Shown here piece after piece: positions 24,594 to 33,103 of a stretch of 64,000 bases of DNA (its first letter is position 1; every line of letters begins with the position of its first letter). The notes under the pieces are model-generated. The model was not told where the DNA came from. It did no database searches and worked only from the letters and a program-made list of their open reading frames with translations. A program made the position numbers and the translations under genes. The DNA is from Tessaracoccus flavus (lineage in GTDB: Bacteria > Actinomycetota > Actinomycetes > Propionibacteriales > Propionibacteriaceae). Location of the stretch: assembly GCF_001997295.1 (NCBI RefSeq), contig NZ_CP019605.1, positions 1,674,001-1,738,000 of the forward strand. The letters run 5' to 3'.

Positions 24594-25199
24594 TCAGCCG
24601 GCCGTCTTGGCGGGCAGCGTCTTCGGCTTGAACGACGGACGGCTCGCCTCATAGGTCGAGATGGCCTCGTCCTGCTGGAGGGTGAGCGAGATGTCGTCGA
24701 GCCCGTTGAGGAGGCGGTGCTTGGTGTAGTCGTCGATGTCGAAGCTCACCTGCAGGTCACCGCGCGTGATGGTCTGCGACTCGAGATCCACCGTCGTCTC
24801 GACGTTCGGGTCGGCCTCGATGGCCTGCCACAGCAGGTCGCGGTCGGCCTCGGAGACCAGCGCCACCAGCAGGCCGGCCTTGCCGGAGTTGGAGCGGAAG
24901 ATATCGCCGAAGCGGGTGCCGATGACGGCCTTGAAGCCGTAGTTCTGCAGCGCCCACACGGCGTGCTCACGCGACGAGCCGGTGCCGAAGTCGGGGCCGG
25001 GGATCAGGATGGTGCCCTGCGTGAACGGCTCGCGGTTGAGCACGAACTCCGGGTCGTTGCGCCAAGCCGCGAACAGCCCGTCCTCGAACCCGGTGCGGGT
25101 GATCCGCTTGAGGTAGACCGCCGGGATGATCTGGTCGGTGTCGACGTTGGAGCGCTCGAGCGGGACGGCGATCCCGGTGTGACGGACGAAGGGTTCCAT
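24594..25199 (-). CDS. leuD: 3-isopropylmalate dehydratase small subunit
   Basis: A 201-residue small subunit of isopropylmalate isomerase, acting with LeuC in the second step of leucine synthesis. It shows the aconitase swivel domain: [17 protein letters not shown] near the N-terminus, [17 protein letters not shown] in the middle, and [12 protein letters not shown]. It follows leuC after 3 nt in the same operon and is followed by a strong hairpin. Length and motifs are normal. Confidence 0.97.
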   Translation of the reverse strand: MEPFVRHTGIAVPLERSNVDTDQIIPAVYLKRITRTGFEDGLFAAWRNDPEFVLNREPFTQGTILIPGPDFGTGSSREHAVWALQNYGFKAVIGTRFGDIFRSNSGKAGLLVALVSEADRDLLWQAIEADPNVETTVDLESQTITRGDLQVSFDIDDYTKHRLLNGLDDISLTLQQDEAISTYEASRPSFKPKTLPAKTAG

Positions 25200-25202
25200 G
25201 GC

Positions 25203-26609
25203 TCAGGCTCCAATCAGGTCGGCGGGGGCGGCCAGGTGGCCGACGATGGCGGTGGCGGCGGCGACCGCCGGGGAGACGAGGTGCGTGCGCCCGCCCTTGC
25301 CCTGGCGGCCCTCGAAGTTGCGGTTCGACGTCGACGCGGCACGTTCGCCCGGCGCGAGCTGGTCGGGGTTCATGCCGAGGCACATCGAGCACCCGGCCGC
25401 GCGCCACTCGGCGCCGAAGTCGAGGAACACCTGATCCAGGCCCTCGGTCTCGGCCTGCAGCCGGACGCGCGCCGAGCCGGGCACCACGAGCATGCGCACG
25501 CCGTCGGCGATGCGCTGGCCCTGCAGCACGGAGGCCGCCAGGCGAAGGTCCTCGATGCGGCCGTTGGTGCACGAGCCGAGGAAGACGGTGTCCACCTTGA
25601 TGTCGCGCATCGGCGTGCCGGGCACCAGGTCCATGTACTCGAGGGCGCGGCGGGCCGTGGCCTGCTCGACCTCGGAGTCGAAGTCTTCCGGCGCGGGGAC
25701 CGCCGCACCCAGCGGCACGCCGTGGCCGGGGTTGGTGCCCCAGGTGACGAAGGGGGTGAGTTGGGTGGCGTCGATGTCCACCTCGACGTCGAACGTCGCG
25801 TCGTCGTCGGTCTTCAGCGTCCGCCAGTACTCGACGGCGGCGTCCCAATCCTCACCCTCGGGCGCGTGCGGGCGGCCCTTGAGGTAGGCGAACGTCGTCT
25901 CGTCGGGGGCGATCATGCCGGCCTTGGCGCCCCACTCGATCGACATGTTGCAGATCGTCATGCGGCCCTCCATGGAGAGCTGCTCGATGGTGGTGCCTCG
26001 GTACTCGACGATGTGGCCCTGGCCGCCGCCGGTGCCCACCTTCGCGATGAGCGCAAGCACGACGTCCTTGGCGGTGACGCCGTCGGGCAGATCGCCGTTG
26101 ATGTTGACGGCCATGGTCTTCGGCTTGGCCTGGTTGAGCGTCTGGGTGGCGAGCACGTGCTCGACCTCGGAGGTGCCGATGCCGAACGCCAGCGCGCCGA
26201 ACGCGCCGTGCGTGGAGGTGTGGGAGTCGCCGCAGACGATCGTCATGCCGGGCTGCGTGACGCCCAGTTGGGGGCCGATGATGTGGACGACACCCTGGTC
26301 GCGATCACCCAGCGAGTGGATGCGGATGCCGAAGTCCTTCGCGTTCTGGCGCAGGGTGTCGACCTGCTTCCGCGAGACGGGGTCGGCGATCGGGGCGAGG
26401 ATGTTGAGCGTGGGGGTGTTGTGGTCCTCCGTCGCCAGCGTCAGCTCGGGGCGACGCACCTGGCGGCCGGCGAGCCGCAGCCCCTCGAACGCCTGCGGGC
26501 TGGTGACCTCGTGCACGAGGTGCAGGTCGATGTAGAGCAGGTCGGGCTCCCCCTCGACGGAGCGCACGACATGCGCGTCCCAGACCTTCTCGCTCAGGGT
26601 CTTCCCCAT
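25203..26609 (-). CDS. leuC: 3-isopropylmalate dehydratase large subunit
   Basis: A 468-residue [4Fe–4S] dehydratase subunit. Cluster-ligating Cys residues lie in [14 protein letters not shown] and in [31 protein letters not shown] is the conserved substrate/cluster motif. The ATG at 26609 starts [13 protein letters not shown]. The divergent IclR-type regulator gene lies 107 bp upstream, with a palindromic operator in between. It forms an operon with leuD. Confidence 0.97.
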   Translation of the reverse strand: MGKTLSEKVWDAHVVRSVEGEPDLLYIDLHLVHEVTSPQAFEGLRLAGRQVRRPELTLATEDHNTPTLNILAPIADPVSRKQVDTLRQNAKDFGIRIHSLGDRDQGVVHIIGPQLGVTQPGMTIVCGDSHTSTHGAFGALAFGIGTSEVEHVLATQTLNQAKPKTMAVNINGDLPDGVTAKDVVLALIAKVGTGGGQGHIVEYRGTTIEQLSMEGRMTICNMSIEWGAKAGMIAPDETTFAYLKGRPHAPEGEDWDAAVEYWRTLKTDDDATFDVEVDIDATQLTPFVTWGTNPGHGVPLGAAVPAPEDFDSEVEQATARRALEYMDLVPGTPMRDIKVDTVFLGSCTNGRIEDLRLAASVLQGQRIADGVRMLVVPGSARVRLQAETEGLDQVFLDFGAEWRAAGCSMCLGMNPDQLAPGERAASTSNRNFEGRQGKGGRTHLVSPAVAAATAIVGHLAAPADLIGA

Positions 26610-26687
26610 GGGTCCTCACTTCTTTCAAAGCATCGTGTTCGTAGGGCTCAAGTATGGCGACGGCGGCCGTCGGTCAGAGTTTGCATG

Positions 26688-26700
26688 TCCACATAGTGGA
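26688..26700. promoter_or_regulatory. palindromic operator in the leuC/IclR intergenic region
   Basis: TCCACATAGTGGA is a 13-bp palindrome (TCCAC-ATA-GTGGA) lying 17 bp before the regulator start. IclR-family leucine regulators (NdgR/LtbR) bind such short palindromes between their own gene and leuCD. The assignment to this regulator is inference from position. Confidence 0.65.
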
Positions 26701-26716
26701 TTGATAATCTCACCAT

Positions 26717-27442
26717 ATGGACGACTCAAGTGGTGTTGGAGTACTCGACAAAGCAGCGGCGGTGCTGTCCGCCCTGGAACGCAATCCGCTCACCCTCGCG
26801 GGCCTCGTAACGGCCACCGGACTGGCGCGGCCGACGGCCCACCGGCTCGCGGTCGCCCTCGAGCACCACCGGTACGTGGGACGCGACCTGCAGGGCAGGT
26901 TCGTGCTGGGCCCCCGACTCATCGAGCTGGCCGAATCCGCGGGCGAGGACCCGCTGCTCGCGACCGCCGGCCCGATCCTCAACCGACTCCGCGACATCAC
27001 CGGCGAATCGGTGCAGCTGTTCCGCCGCCAGGGCGATACTCGCATCTGCGTGGCCTCCGTCGAGCGCCCAACAGGTCTCCGCGACAGCGTCCAGGTGGGC
27101 GCACAGCTGTCGATGACGGCCGGGTCGGCCGCACAGGTGCTGCTGGCCTGGGAGGAGCCGGACAAGCTGGAGAAACTGCTGGAGTCGGCGTCGTTCACGA
27201 TGTCGACGCTCAACACGGTCCGACGTCGCGGCTGGGCCCAGTCGGTCGCGGAACGTGAGGCGGGCGTCGCGTCGGTGTCGGCCCCCGTGCTGGCGCCGTC
27301 GGGCAAGCTGATCGCGGCAGTGTCGGTGTCGGGCCCGATCGAGCGTCTGACTCGATCCCCCGGCCGCCTGCACGCCCCCGCCGTCCTCGCCGCGGCCGAG
27401 CGGTTGAGCGAGGTGCTGCGTCGCAGCGGCGCCCCTGAGTGA
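26717..27442 (+). CDS. ndgR: IclR-family regulator of leucine biosynthesis (NdgR/LtbR-like)
   Basis: A 241-residue regulator: an N-terminal winged HTH (LDKAAAVLSALERN, LVTATGLARPTAHRLAVALE) and a C-terminal IclR effector domain (MTAGSAAQVLLAWEEPD, VSAPVLAPSGKLIAAVSVSG). Divergence from leuCD is the hallmark of NdgR in streptomycetes and LtbR in corynebacteria, which control leuCD in response to amino-acid supply. The symbol rests on that synteny. A rho-independent terminator follows. Confidence 0.88.
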   Translation: MDDSSGVGVLDKAAAVLSALERNPLTLAGLVTATGLARPTAHRLAVALEHHRYVGRDLQGRFVLGPRLIELAESAGEDPLLATAGPILNRLRDITGESVQLFRRQGDTRICVASVERPTGLRDSVQVGAQLSMTAGSAAQVLLAWEEPDKLEKLLESASFTMSTLNTVRRRGWAQSVAEREAGVASVSAPVLAPSGKLIAAVSVSGPIERLTRSPGRLHAPAVLAAAERLSEVLRRSGAPE

Positions 27443-27456
27443 CTCCGGAAACGAAG

Positions 27457-27485
27457 AAACCCCCGGCCGTGTGGCTGGGGGTTTT
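27457..27485 (+). terminator. intrinsic terminator after the IclR gene
   Basis: AAACCCCCGGCC–loop–GGCTGGGGGTTTT is a classic GC-rich stem with a T-run, 14 bp past the stop. Symmetric A/T tails mean it may also end transcription from the tRNA side. Confidence 0.85.
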
Positions 27486-27491
27486 CTCGTC

Positions 27492-27567
27492 TGGTAGCCC
27501 CGACGGGATTCGAACCCGCGCTACCGCCTTGAGAGGGCGGCGTACTAGGCCGCTATACAACGGGGCC
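27492..27567 (-). tRNA. tRNA-Glu (anticodon CUC)
   Basis: Read on the minus strand this 76-nt gene begins GGCCCCG and ends CGGGGCTACCA, so CCA is encoded. The anticodon stem CCGCC/GGCGG closes the loop CTCTCAA, giving anticodon CUC (reads GAG). The T-arm has GGGTTCGAATCCC. Confidence 0.95.
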
Positions 27568-27622
27568 CTAGAGCGTTGGAGAGCTTAACAGCTTTCCTGC
27601 GTGGACGACTAATCGTCTTCCG

Positions 27623-27694
27623 CAGGGGTACCAGGACTCGAACCTGAACTAACGGAACCAGAAACCGTCGGGCTGCCAATTACCCCATACCCCT
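27623..27694 (-). tRNA. tRNA-Gln (anticodon CUG)
   Basis: A 72-nt minus-strand tRNA: acceptor AGGGGTA pairs perfectly with TACCCCT, discriminator G, no encoded CCA. The loop TTCTGGT gives anticodon CUG (reads CAG). The last anticodon-stem pair appears to be a T·T mismatch. It lies 55 bp upstream of tRNA-Glu on the same strand, so the two are probably co-transcribed. Confidence 0.92.
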
Positions 27695-27808
27695 CTGATG
27701 ACCGGCGCACCGGGCACGTCGCAGAACATTACACCACCGCCCCCGACCCCCACAAACCGGCCTCCCCCTGTCCCGGCGGGCTGGTGGGGGGTGGAGAGAG
27801 GGGCGGAC

Positions 27809-27888
27809 TTGAGCAAATGAGATGGGTCGCGGTAAGCAAACGCTGTTATCCCGGCGTGTCGCAGCGTTGACCCATCTCACTTGCTCAA
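27809..27888. repeat. 80-bp inverted-repeat element, copy A
   Basis: Outer arms TTGAGCAAATGAGATGGGTC and its near-perfect reverse complement enclose 40 bp, including a nested AACGCTG/CAGCGTT pair and the conserved core CCGGCGTGTCGC. The same 80-bp length occurs at 28878–28957 and 55254–55333. This copy lies just past the 3' end of the DUF559 gene. Confidence 0.9.
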
Positions 27889-27935
27889 CTCCCACCCCGA
27901 CGGACGCCCCACAGAGCGTCACCTGGTCCTGGTGC

Positions 27936-28817
27936 TCAGCCAGGTCCCAGCGGAGGTAGTCCGAGTTGTTGACGGCGGGTCGCGAGCAGACCGGGGAGCA
28001 CCTTCCCAATGTCCGACGCGGTCTCCGCCGTGAAGTGCACCATGAGCCAGCCGACGGCGGCGAGGTCCGCGTCGCGTGCCCGCCCCCGCTCGAACGCGTC
28101 CCGGGAGGAAGGGAACTCAAACCCGTCCAGTTCGACGCCCACCTTCTCCTCCAAGAACGCTGCGTCGATGTAGTAATGCGTCTGGCCGACGTCAACGCGA
28201 TGATTGGACCTCCACCCCGTCAACCCGGCTTCGCGAAGGTGGCGGTGCGCCTCCCGCTCAAGGTGCGACCACGGCGCAGACGCCGTCTCGGCCAGGATCT
28301 CGCGACGCCGACGGTTGCCCCGCCGCCGTGGAGTCAACGCCATGGCCTTCTGCAGTTGCTCCACCGTCACCGCACGCCGTCGGAGAGCGAGGTACACGAC
28401 GTCGGCGTCGAACTCGGGAATGAGGTCTAAGACGGTGAGAGCCGGCGCCGTCAGCCAACACCCCTGGTGCTTCGTCAACAGCGGCGGCGGAATCAGCCGC
28501 TGCTCTACCACAAGGTCATAGCCGGGCTCGACGGCTCGGGGGCAGGCCAGCCTCCACGTCGAGGGGCACTCCACCTCCGGCCACCAAGTCAACGCAGCCG
28601 CGTGATGCCTGGTCACGACGAGGTCGTCGCCGTACGCGCGGACCGCCTGCAACTTGCCGTCGAGGGTGTCCGCCGCCCCCACCTTGCCGTAGACGCCCGG
28701 CAGCAGCCGCTCCAACTGTCCTCGGTGCGCATAGGAGTTCAGCGCCCGGGCCTTCCACCTTGTCGCACGTGCCGCCATAACCCCGTCGCGAGTCATCTCA
28801 TGAATGAACGGATCCAT
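27936..28817 (-). CDS. AbiEi-like N-domain protein with C-terminal DUF559 (Vsr-like nuclease fold)
   Basis: A 293-residue protein. The N-terminal ~90 residues look like the AbiEi-type winged helix of 'type IV antitoxin-like' proteins (LLPGVYGKVGAADTL, AVRAYGDDLVVTRHHAA). The C-terminal ~100 residues resemble DUF559, a Vsr/restriction-endonuclease-like fold, with YYIDAAFLEEKVGVELDGFEF supplying the D-x(n)-E-x-D style core. Such proteins are widespread in actinobacteria and unassigned. The gene is bracketed by two copies of the 80-bp palindromic element, and a 162-bp piece of it occurs at 5278–5439, both hinting at mobility. Confidence 0.8.
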   Translation of the reverse strand: MDPFIHEMTRDGVMAARATRWKARALNSYAHRGQLERLLPGVYGKVGAADTLDGKLQAVRAYGDDLVVTRHHAAALTWWPEVECPSTWRLACPRAVEPGYDLVVEQRLIPPPLLTKHQGCWLTAPALTVLDLIPEFDADVVYLALRRRAVTVEQLQKAMALTPRRRGNRRRREILAETASAPWSHLEREAHRHLREAGLTGWRSNHRVDVGQTHYYIDAAFLEEKVGVELDGFEFPSSRDAFERGRARDADLAAVGWLMVHFTAETASDIGKVLPGLLATRRQQLGLPPLGPG

Positions 28818-28877
28818 GCCCGCACTGTCGGCGGTGACCCCCTCGATATCGCGTCCGAGGGTCTTGCTGTGGATAAC

Positions 28878-28957
28878 TTGAGCAAGTGAGATGGGTCAAC
28901 GAAATCAAACGCTGTTACACCGGCGTGTCGCGATGTTGACCCATCTCATTTGCTCAA
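28878..28957. repeat. 80-bp inverted-repeat element, copy B
   Basis: Same architecture as the copy at 27809–27888, with arms TTGAGCAAGTGAGATGGGTC and the matching reverse complement. It lies 60 bp before the start of the DUF559 gene and 30 bp beyond the CPBP protease stop. Copies A and B thus flank the DUF559 gene on both sides. Confidence 0.9.
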
Positions 28958-28987
28958 CCAAACCCCCTCGGCCCCAGCCGACGAGGG

Positions 28988-29914
28988 CTAGGGGGTGGCG
29001 GCGGCCATGCGGAGGCGTCGGGCGAGGAGGATGGCGAGCAGCGCGACCGTCAGGAAGCCGAGGATGTCCCACCCGGCGTCGGCCCAGGAGAGCGCCGTGA
29101 TCGCACGGAGTTCGGCCACCGAGGTGGTGAACATCGCGTATGCGTAGGCCGCAATGTTGTTGACCACATGCGCTGCGATCCCCGCCTCGAGGCCCCCCGT
29201 CACGACGACGAGGGCGCCGGCGATCAGACCGAACGCGAGCCGGTGCGCGAACAGGGCCGGGTTCTGCACGCCGTGGAGCAGCGCGAACAGCACCGCAGAG
29301 CCGACGACGCCCACCCACGTGCGGCCGCTGGCAGATCCGATCGCCTGCAGCAGGTAGCCGCGGAAGAAGACCTCCTCGGCGGCCGTCTGCAGCGGGGACG
29401 TGACGGCCACCACCAGGAGGAACGTCAGCCAGCCGTCCTGCCCGCCGTGGAAGACCGGGGCTCCCTTCGCGAGGAACGACAGCCACAGCACGCCGTTGAG
29501 CGCCAGCGCAGCCACCACCAGCATGATCGCCAGGTAGCGCCACCGGAGGCCGGGCTGCACCGAGAACAGCCAGCGCGGACGCACCCCGTGGATGTAGCGC
29601 ACGATGAGGATCGACACCGGGATGAGGAGCGCCAGGGCTAAGTGGCCAGCCGCCGGACCCTCGGCCAATTCGTAGGCGCCCGCCTGCTGGCGGTAAGCCG
29701 CGTAGTCCCCTCCCCCGCGCACCAGATGCGCCACGCGCAGCACCAGCTCGGAGAACAACGGCACCAGCAGCGCGAAGGCGCTGAACGCGACGAGGATGCC
29801 GAACACCGCCTGGAACGGCGACGACCCGCGCAGCCGGAGCGCGAGCGGGTACGTCAGGCCCGACGGCGGATCGCTCGGGGCACCCGTCGCGATCAGCTGC
29901 GGCTCTTGGCTCAC
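28988..29914 (-). CDS. CPBP-family intramembrane metalloprotease
   Basis: A 308-residue polytopic membrane protein of the CPBP/Abi (type II CAAX prenyl endopeptidase-like) family. The conserved motifs are AAEEVFFRGYLLQ (Glu-Glu and Arg), FALLHGVQN (His) and AAHVVNNIAAYAYA (His/Asn), which line the intramembrane metal site. Around eight hydrophobic segments are visible. The substrate is unknown; relatives process prenylated peptides or bacteriocins. Its start overlaps the stop of the upstream fumarylacetoacetate-hydrolase gene by 4 nt. Confidence 0.9.
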   Translation of the reverse strand: MSQEPQLIATGAPSDPPSGLTYPLALRLRGSSPFQAVFGILVAFSAFALLVPLFSELVLRVAHLVRGGGDYAAYRQQAGAYELAEGPAAGHLALALLIPVSILIVRYIHGVRPRWLFSVQPGLRWRYLAIMLVVAALALNGVLWLSFLAKGAPVFHGGQDGWLTFLLVVAVTSPLQTAAEEVFFRGYLLQAIGSASGRTWVGVVGSAVLFALLHGVQNPALFAHRLAFGLIAGALVVVTGGLEAGIAAHVVNNIAAYAYAMFTTSVAELRAITALSWADAGWDILGFLTVALLAILLARRLRMAAATP

Positions 29915-30714
29915 GCCTTGTCGACGGGGTTGCTCAACGTGCCCAGCCCGTCGATGTCGATGTTGACCTCGTCACCCGGGCGGATCAGGCCGACGCCCTC
30001 CGGGGTGCCGGTGAGGATGAGGTCGCCCGGAAGCAGGGTGGTGAACGCCGAGATGTAAGAGACGAGCTCCGCGACCCCGCGGATCATGTGCGAGGTGTTG
30101 GAGTCCTGCTTGAGTTCGCCGTTGACGTGGCTCTGCAGCGACAGGCGGCCCGCCTCGTCGGGGGTCAGGTGCGTGTTGATCCACGGCCCGATGGGGCAGA
30201 ACGTGTCGGCGCCCTTCGCGCGGGCCCACTGGCCGTCGGACTGCTGCCAGTTGCGGCAGGTGACGTCGTTGGCGATGGTGTAGCCGAAGATGACGTCGGC
30301 AGCACGCTCGACCGGCACCTCCTTGCAGATGCGGCCGATGACGATGGCCAGCTCGCCCTCGAAGTGCACCTCGTCGGCGCCGTCGGGGAGAAGGATGGTG
30401 TCGGTCGGACCGATGACCGACGTGTTGGGCTTGAAGAACAGCAGCGGCTCGGCGGGCACCTCGTTGCCGAGCTCGGCGGCGTGCGCGGCGTAGTTACGCC
30501 CGACGCCGACCACCTTCGAGCGCGGGATCACCGGCGCGAGGAGACGCACGTCGTCGAGGTCGTGGCGCTCCCCGGTGTAGTTGACGGCGACGCCGGCCAG
30601 CGGGTCGCTCGTCAGCGCCGCGATGGTGTCGGGATGCTCCCCGCCGTCGACGGCGAGTTCAATGATTCCGTACGTGGGGTCCTGGCCAGCCTTGGCGAAT
30701 CGAGCAATGCGCAT
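29911..30714 (-). CDS. fumarylacetoacetate hydrolase family protein
   Basis: A 267-residue FAH-fold enzyme: residues 1–~60 form the small N-terminal domain and the rest the catalytic beta-barrel. KVVGVGRNYAAHAAE, LFFKPNTSVIGP and EVHFEGELAIVIG hold the metal-ligand Glu residues, and GDLILTGTPEGVG is the C-terminal signature. Members act as acylpyruvases, oxaloacetate decarboxylases or hydratases; which applies cannot be told from sequence. It is co-transcribed with the CPBP protease. Confidence 0.9.
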   Translation of the reverse strand: MRIARFAKAGQDPTYGIIELAVDGGEHPDTIAALTSDPLAGVAVNYTGERHDLDDVRLLAPVIPRSKVVGVGRNYAAHAAELGNEVPAEPLLFFKPNTSVIGPTDTILLPDGADEVHFEGELAIVIGRICKEVPVERAADVIFGYTIANDVTCRNWQQSDGQWARAKGADTFCPIGPWINTHLTPDEAGRLSLQSHVNGELKQDSNTSHMIRGVAELVSYISAFTTLLPGDLILTGTPEGVGLIRPGDEVNIDIDGLGTLSNPVDKA

Positions 30715-30817
30715 GGCCCAAGACTAGTGGCCGACGGCGTGGCCACGCACCGCGATGGAACCCTCCGTCTGCCTGTGCCGATCGGGCGTGATGTGGGCAG
30801 GGCGAGCGGTTGGGTTA

Positions 30818-30871
30818 CGAGCCCTTCGATACGCGGTCGCTCGTTCCTCGCGGCCGCTACTCAGGGAAACG
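30818..30871. repeat. TTCGATACGC-type intergenic repeat, single copy
   Basis: An approximately 54-bp motif (CCCTTCGATACGC, CTCGTTCCTCGCGG, CTACTCAGGGAAACG). The same motif starts the tandem array at 31100. The two copies bracket the palindromic element at 30880–31064, in direct orientation. Related sequences are common between genes in actinobacteria (recalled). Confidence 0.8.
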
Positions 30872-30879
30872 TGCGCCCG

Positions 30880-31064
30880 AACGCCAACGAGAAAGTGGAC
30901 AAAGCCAACCGATAGCCGGAAACGCCAACCGACAAGGCCTTTCGCCGATAAGAGTCATCGACGCCCGTGAGGTATCAGGGGCGTCGATGATTCTCGTAGG
31001 CGTCGCGGGATGCCGGTTGGCGTTTCCGCCTGGCAGTTGGCGATTGGGGCTACCGGTTGGCGTT
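30880..31064. repeat. phased 9-mer palindromic element, copy 1
   Basis: Left arm: AACGCCAAC-type 9-mers at 30880, 30901 and 30921. Centre: a hairpin TCATCGACGCCC…GGGCGTCGATGA. Right arm: GTTGGCG-type 9-mers at 31016, 31036 and 31056, exactly 20 bp apart. The last left and first right 9-mers are 95 bp apart, the same as in the copies near 36.8 and 56.8 kb. No gene overlaps it. Confidence 0.85.
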
Positions 31065-31099
31065 TCGGACGACGTGGGCCTAGTCAGTGGACTCCTCAC

Positions 31100-31352
31100 G
31101 AGCCCTTCGATACGCGCTCGCTCGTTCCTCGCGGGCGCTACTCAGGGAAACGTCAGAACCACGCCGTCGCTCGTTCCTCGCGGGCGCTACTCAGGGAAAC
31201 GCCCGGACCACGCCGTCGCTCGTTCCTCGCGGGCGCTACTCAGGGAAACGTCAGAACCACGCCGTCGCTCGTTCCTCGCGGGCGCTACTCAGGGAAACGT
31301 CAGAACCACGCCGTCGGTCGCTCCTCGCGGCCGCTACCCAGGGAAACGTCAG
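31100..31352. repeat. tandem array of five 49-bp repeats
   Basis: The core CTCGTTCCTCGCGGGCGCTA begins at 31121, 31170, 31219 and 31268, and a degenerate copy at 31317: a strict 49-bp period. Each unit ends CTCAGGGAAACG followed by a CAGAACCACGCCGT-type linker. The array lies immediately past the cimA stop and could form alternative hairpins. Confidence 0.9.
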
Positions 31353-31360
31353 AGGTCGGG

Positions 31361-32938
31361 CTAGAGGACGTGGGTGATGAGGCCGTAGGCCAGCGAGTCC
31401 ATCAGGGCCTCCCAGGAGGCCTCGATGACGTTGGTGCCCACGCCGACGGTCGTCCACGTGAACTCCTTGTAGGACGTGTCGATGAGCGTGCGGACGGAGG
31501 CGTCGGTGCCGTGGCCCTCGTCGAGGATGCGCACGCGGTAGTCGGTGAGCTCGAACTCCCCCACCTCCGGGAACGGCACCTTCAGCGCGTCGCGCAGGGC
31601 GCCGTCGAGCGCGTTGACCGGGCCGTTGCCCTCGCCTACCACCATGTGGCGCTCGCCCTTCGCGGTCAGCTTGACCGTGGCTTCGGAGATGTTGATGCCG
31701 TCGCGCTCCTCGGTGAAGACCCGCCACGAGTGCACCTCGAACGGCAGCTCCAGCACGCCCAGCTGATCGCGCAGCAGCATCTCGAAGCTCGCGTCGGCCG
31801 ACTCGTAGGAGTAGCCCTCCATCTCGCGCGCCTTGACGGTCTCGGTGATGCGGGCGGCCAGCTCGCGGTCGCCGAGGTCGAAGCCCAGCTGCTCGCCCTT
31901 GATCTGGATGTTCGCGCGCCCGGCCATGTCGGAGATGAGCATCCGCATGTCATTGCCCACCAGGGAGGGGTCGATGTGCTGGTAAAGGTTCTCGTCCACC
32001 TTGATCGCAGACGCGTGCAGCCCGGCCTTGTGCGCGAAGCTCGACGCCCCCACGTACGGCTGGCGACCGAGCAGCGGCTGGTGCGCCACCAGCGCGATCG
32101 CATGCGCGACGCGGGTGAGGTCGGCCAGCTGGTCGGCCGGCAGGATGTCCCAGCCGTACTTCAGCTGCAGGTTGGGGATGAGCGCGGAGAGGTCGGCGTT
32201 GCCGGTGCGCTCCCCGTAGCCGTTGAACGTCCCCTGCACGTGCATGACGCCGGCCTCGACGGCGGCCAGGGTGTTGGCCACCGCGCAGGCCGTGTCGTTG
32301 TGGCAGTGGATGCCGAGGTTCGCGCCGGTGGCGGCGGCCGCCTCGACCACCTCACCCATCCAGCTCGGCAGCATGCCGCCGTTGGTGTCGCAGAGGACAA
32401 CCACCTCGGCGCCGGCGTCGTGGGCGGTCTGCACCACCTGGATGGCGTACTCCGGGTTGGCGCGGTAGCCGTCGAAGAAGTGCTCGCAGTCGACGAACAC
32501 GTGGCGGCCCTGGCTCTTGAGGTACTGCACGGTGTCGGTGATCATCTCGAGGTTCTCCTCGAGCGTGGTGCGCAGCGCACGGTGCACATGCTCGTCGTGG
32601 CTCTTGGCGACGATGCAGATGTACTCGGTGTCGGCGTCGACCAGCGCGCGGGTCAGAGCATCCTCCGACGCCTTCGCGCCCGCCTTGCGTGTGGCGCCGA
32701 ACGCGACCAGCTTGGACCGCTTCAGCCCCAGCTCCTTCGCCTTGACGAAGAACTCGGTGTCGTTCGGGTTGGCGCCCGGCCAGCCGCCCTCGATGAAGGT
32801 GACGCCCAGCTCGTCGAGGTAGCACGCAATCTTGAGCTTGTCGGCCACGGACAGGTGCAGACCCTCCTGCTGCGCGCCGTCGCGCAGGGAGGTGTCGAAG
32901 ACGTGGAACTCGGCGGGGCGCGTTGGGAGCGTCGGCAT
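31361..32938 (-). CDS. cimA: (R)-citramalate synthase
   Basis: A 525-residue enzyme of the DRE-TIM metallolyase family, condensing acetyl-CoA with pyruvate to citramalate, an entry to isoleucine synthesis by-passing threonine. FDTSLRDGAQQEG is the metal/substrate signature, GIHCHNDTACA supplies the His ligands, and a C-terminal ~150-residue regulatory LeuA-dimer-type domain follows (EQLGFDLGDRELAARI, RVRILDEGHGTDASVRTLID). Overall length and the HVFVDCEHFFDGY motif fit CimA rather than LeuA. Start at ATG 32938. The 49-bp repeat array begins right after its stop. Confidence 0.92.
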   Translation of the reverse strand: MPTLPTRPAEFHVFDTSLRDGAQQEGLHLSVADKLKIACYLDELGVTFIEGGWPGANPNDTEFFVKAKELGLKRSKLVAFGATRKAGAKASEDALTRALVDADTEYICIVAKSHDEHVHRALRTTLEENLEMITDTVQYLKSQGRHVFVDCEHFFDGYRANPEYAIQVVQTAHDAGAEVVVLCDTNGGMLPSWMGEVVEAAAATGANLGIHCHNDTACAVANTLAAVEAGVMHVQGTFNGYGERTGNADLSALIPNLQLKYGWDILPADQLADLTRVAHAIALVAHQPLLGRQPYVGASSFAHKAGLHASAIKVDENLYQHIDPSLVGNDMRMLISDMAGRANIQIKGEQLGFDLGDRELAARITETVKAREMEGYSYESADASFEMLLRDQLGVLELPFEVHSWRVFTEERDGINISEATVKLTAKGERHMVVGEGNGPVNALDGALRDALKVPFPEVGEFELTDYRVRILDEGHGTDASVRTLIDTSYKEFTWTTVGVGTNVIEASWEALMDSLAYGLITHVL

Positions 32939-33103
32939 TGAGATCTCCAGACGGGTGGGGGGGCGGTCTCGCCCGAACAATACCCCGGGCCGACCCTCCC
33001 GCCGCCGGCTGTTTATCAGGCGGTTGCCAACCGCGTCTCATCCCCTGGACCGCGGCACGGACACCGGGGCAGCCGCGACCGTCGCTCCCGTAGGGTGCAG
33101 CGC

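Noticed and set aside
24585..26696. A 703-codon open frame on the plus strand antisense to leuC/leuD
   Set aside because: The minus-strand genes match LeuC and LeuD throughout; the antisense frame is a by-product of high third-position GC.
30818..31352. Possible CRISPR array
   Set aside because: Units are near-identical over their full 49 bp with no variable spacers, and no cas genes are present; the 20-bp element has repeats too short and spacers that are not unique.
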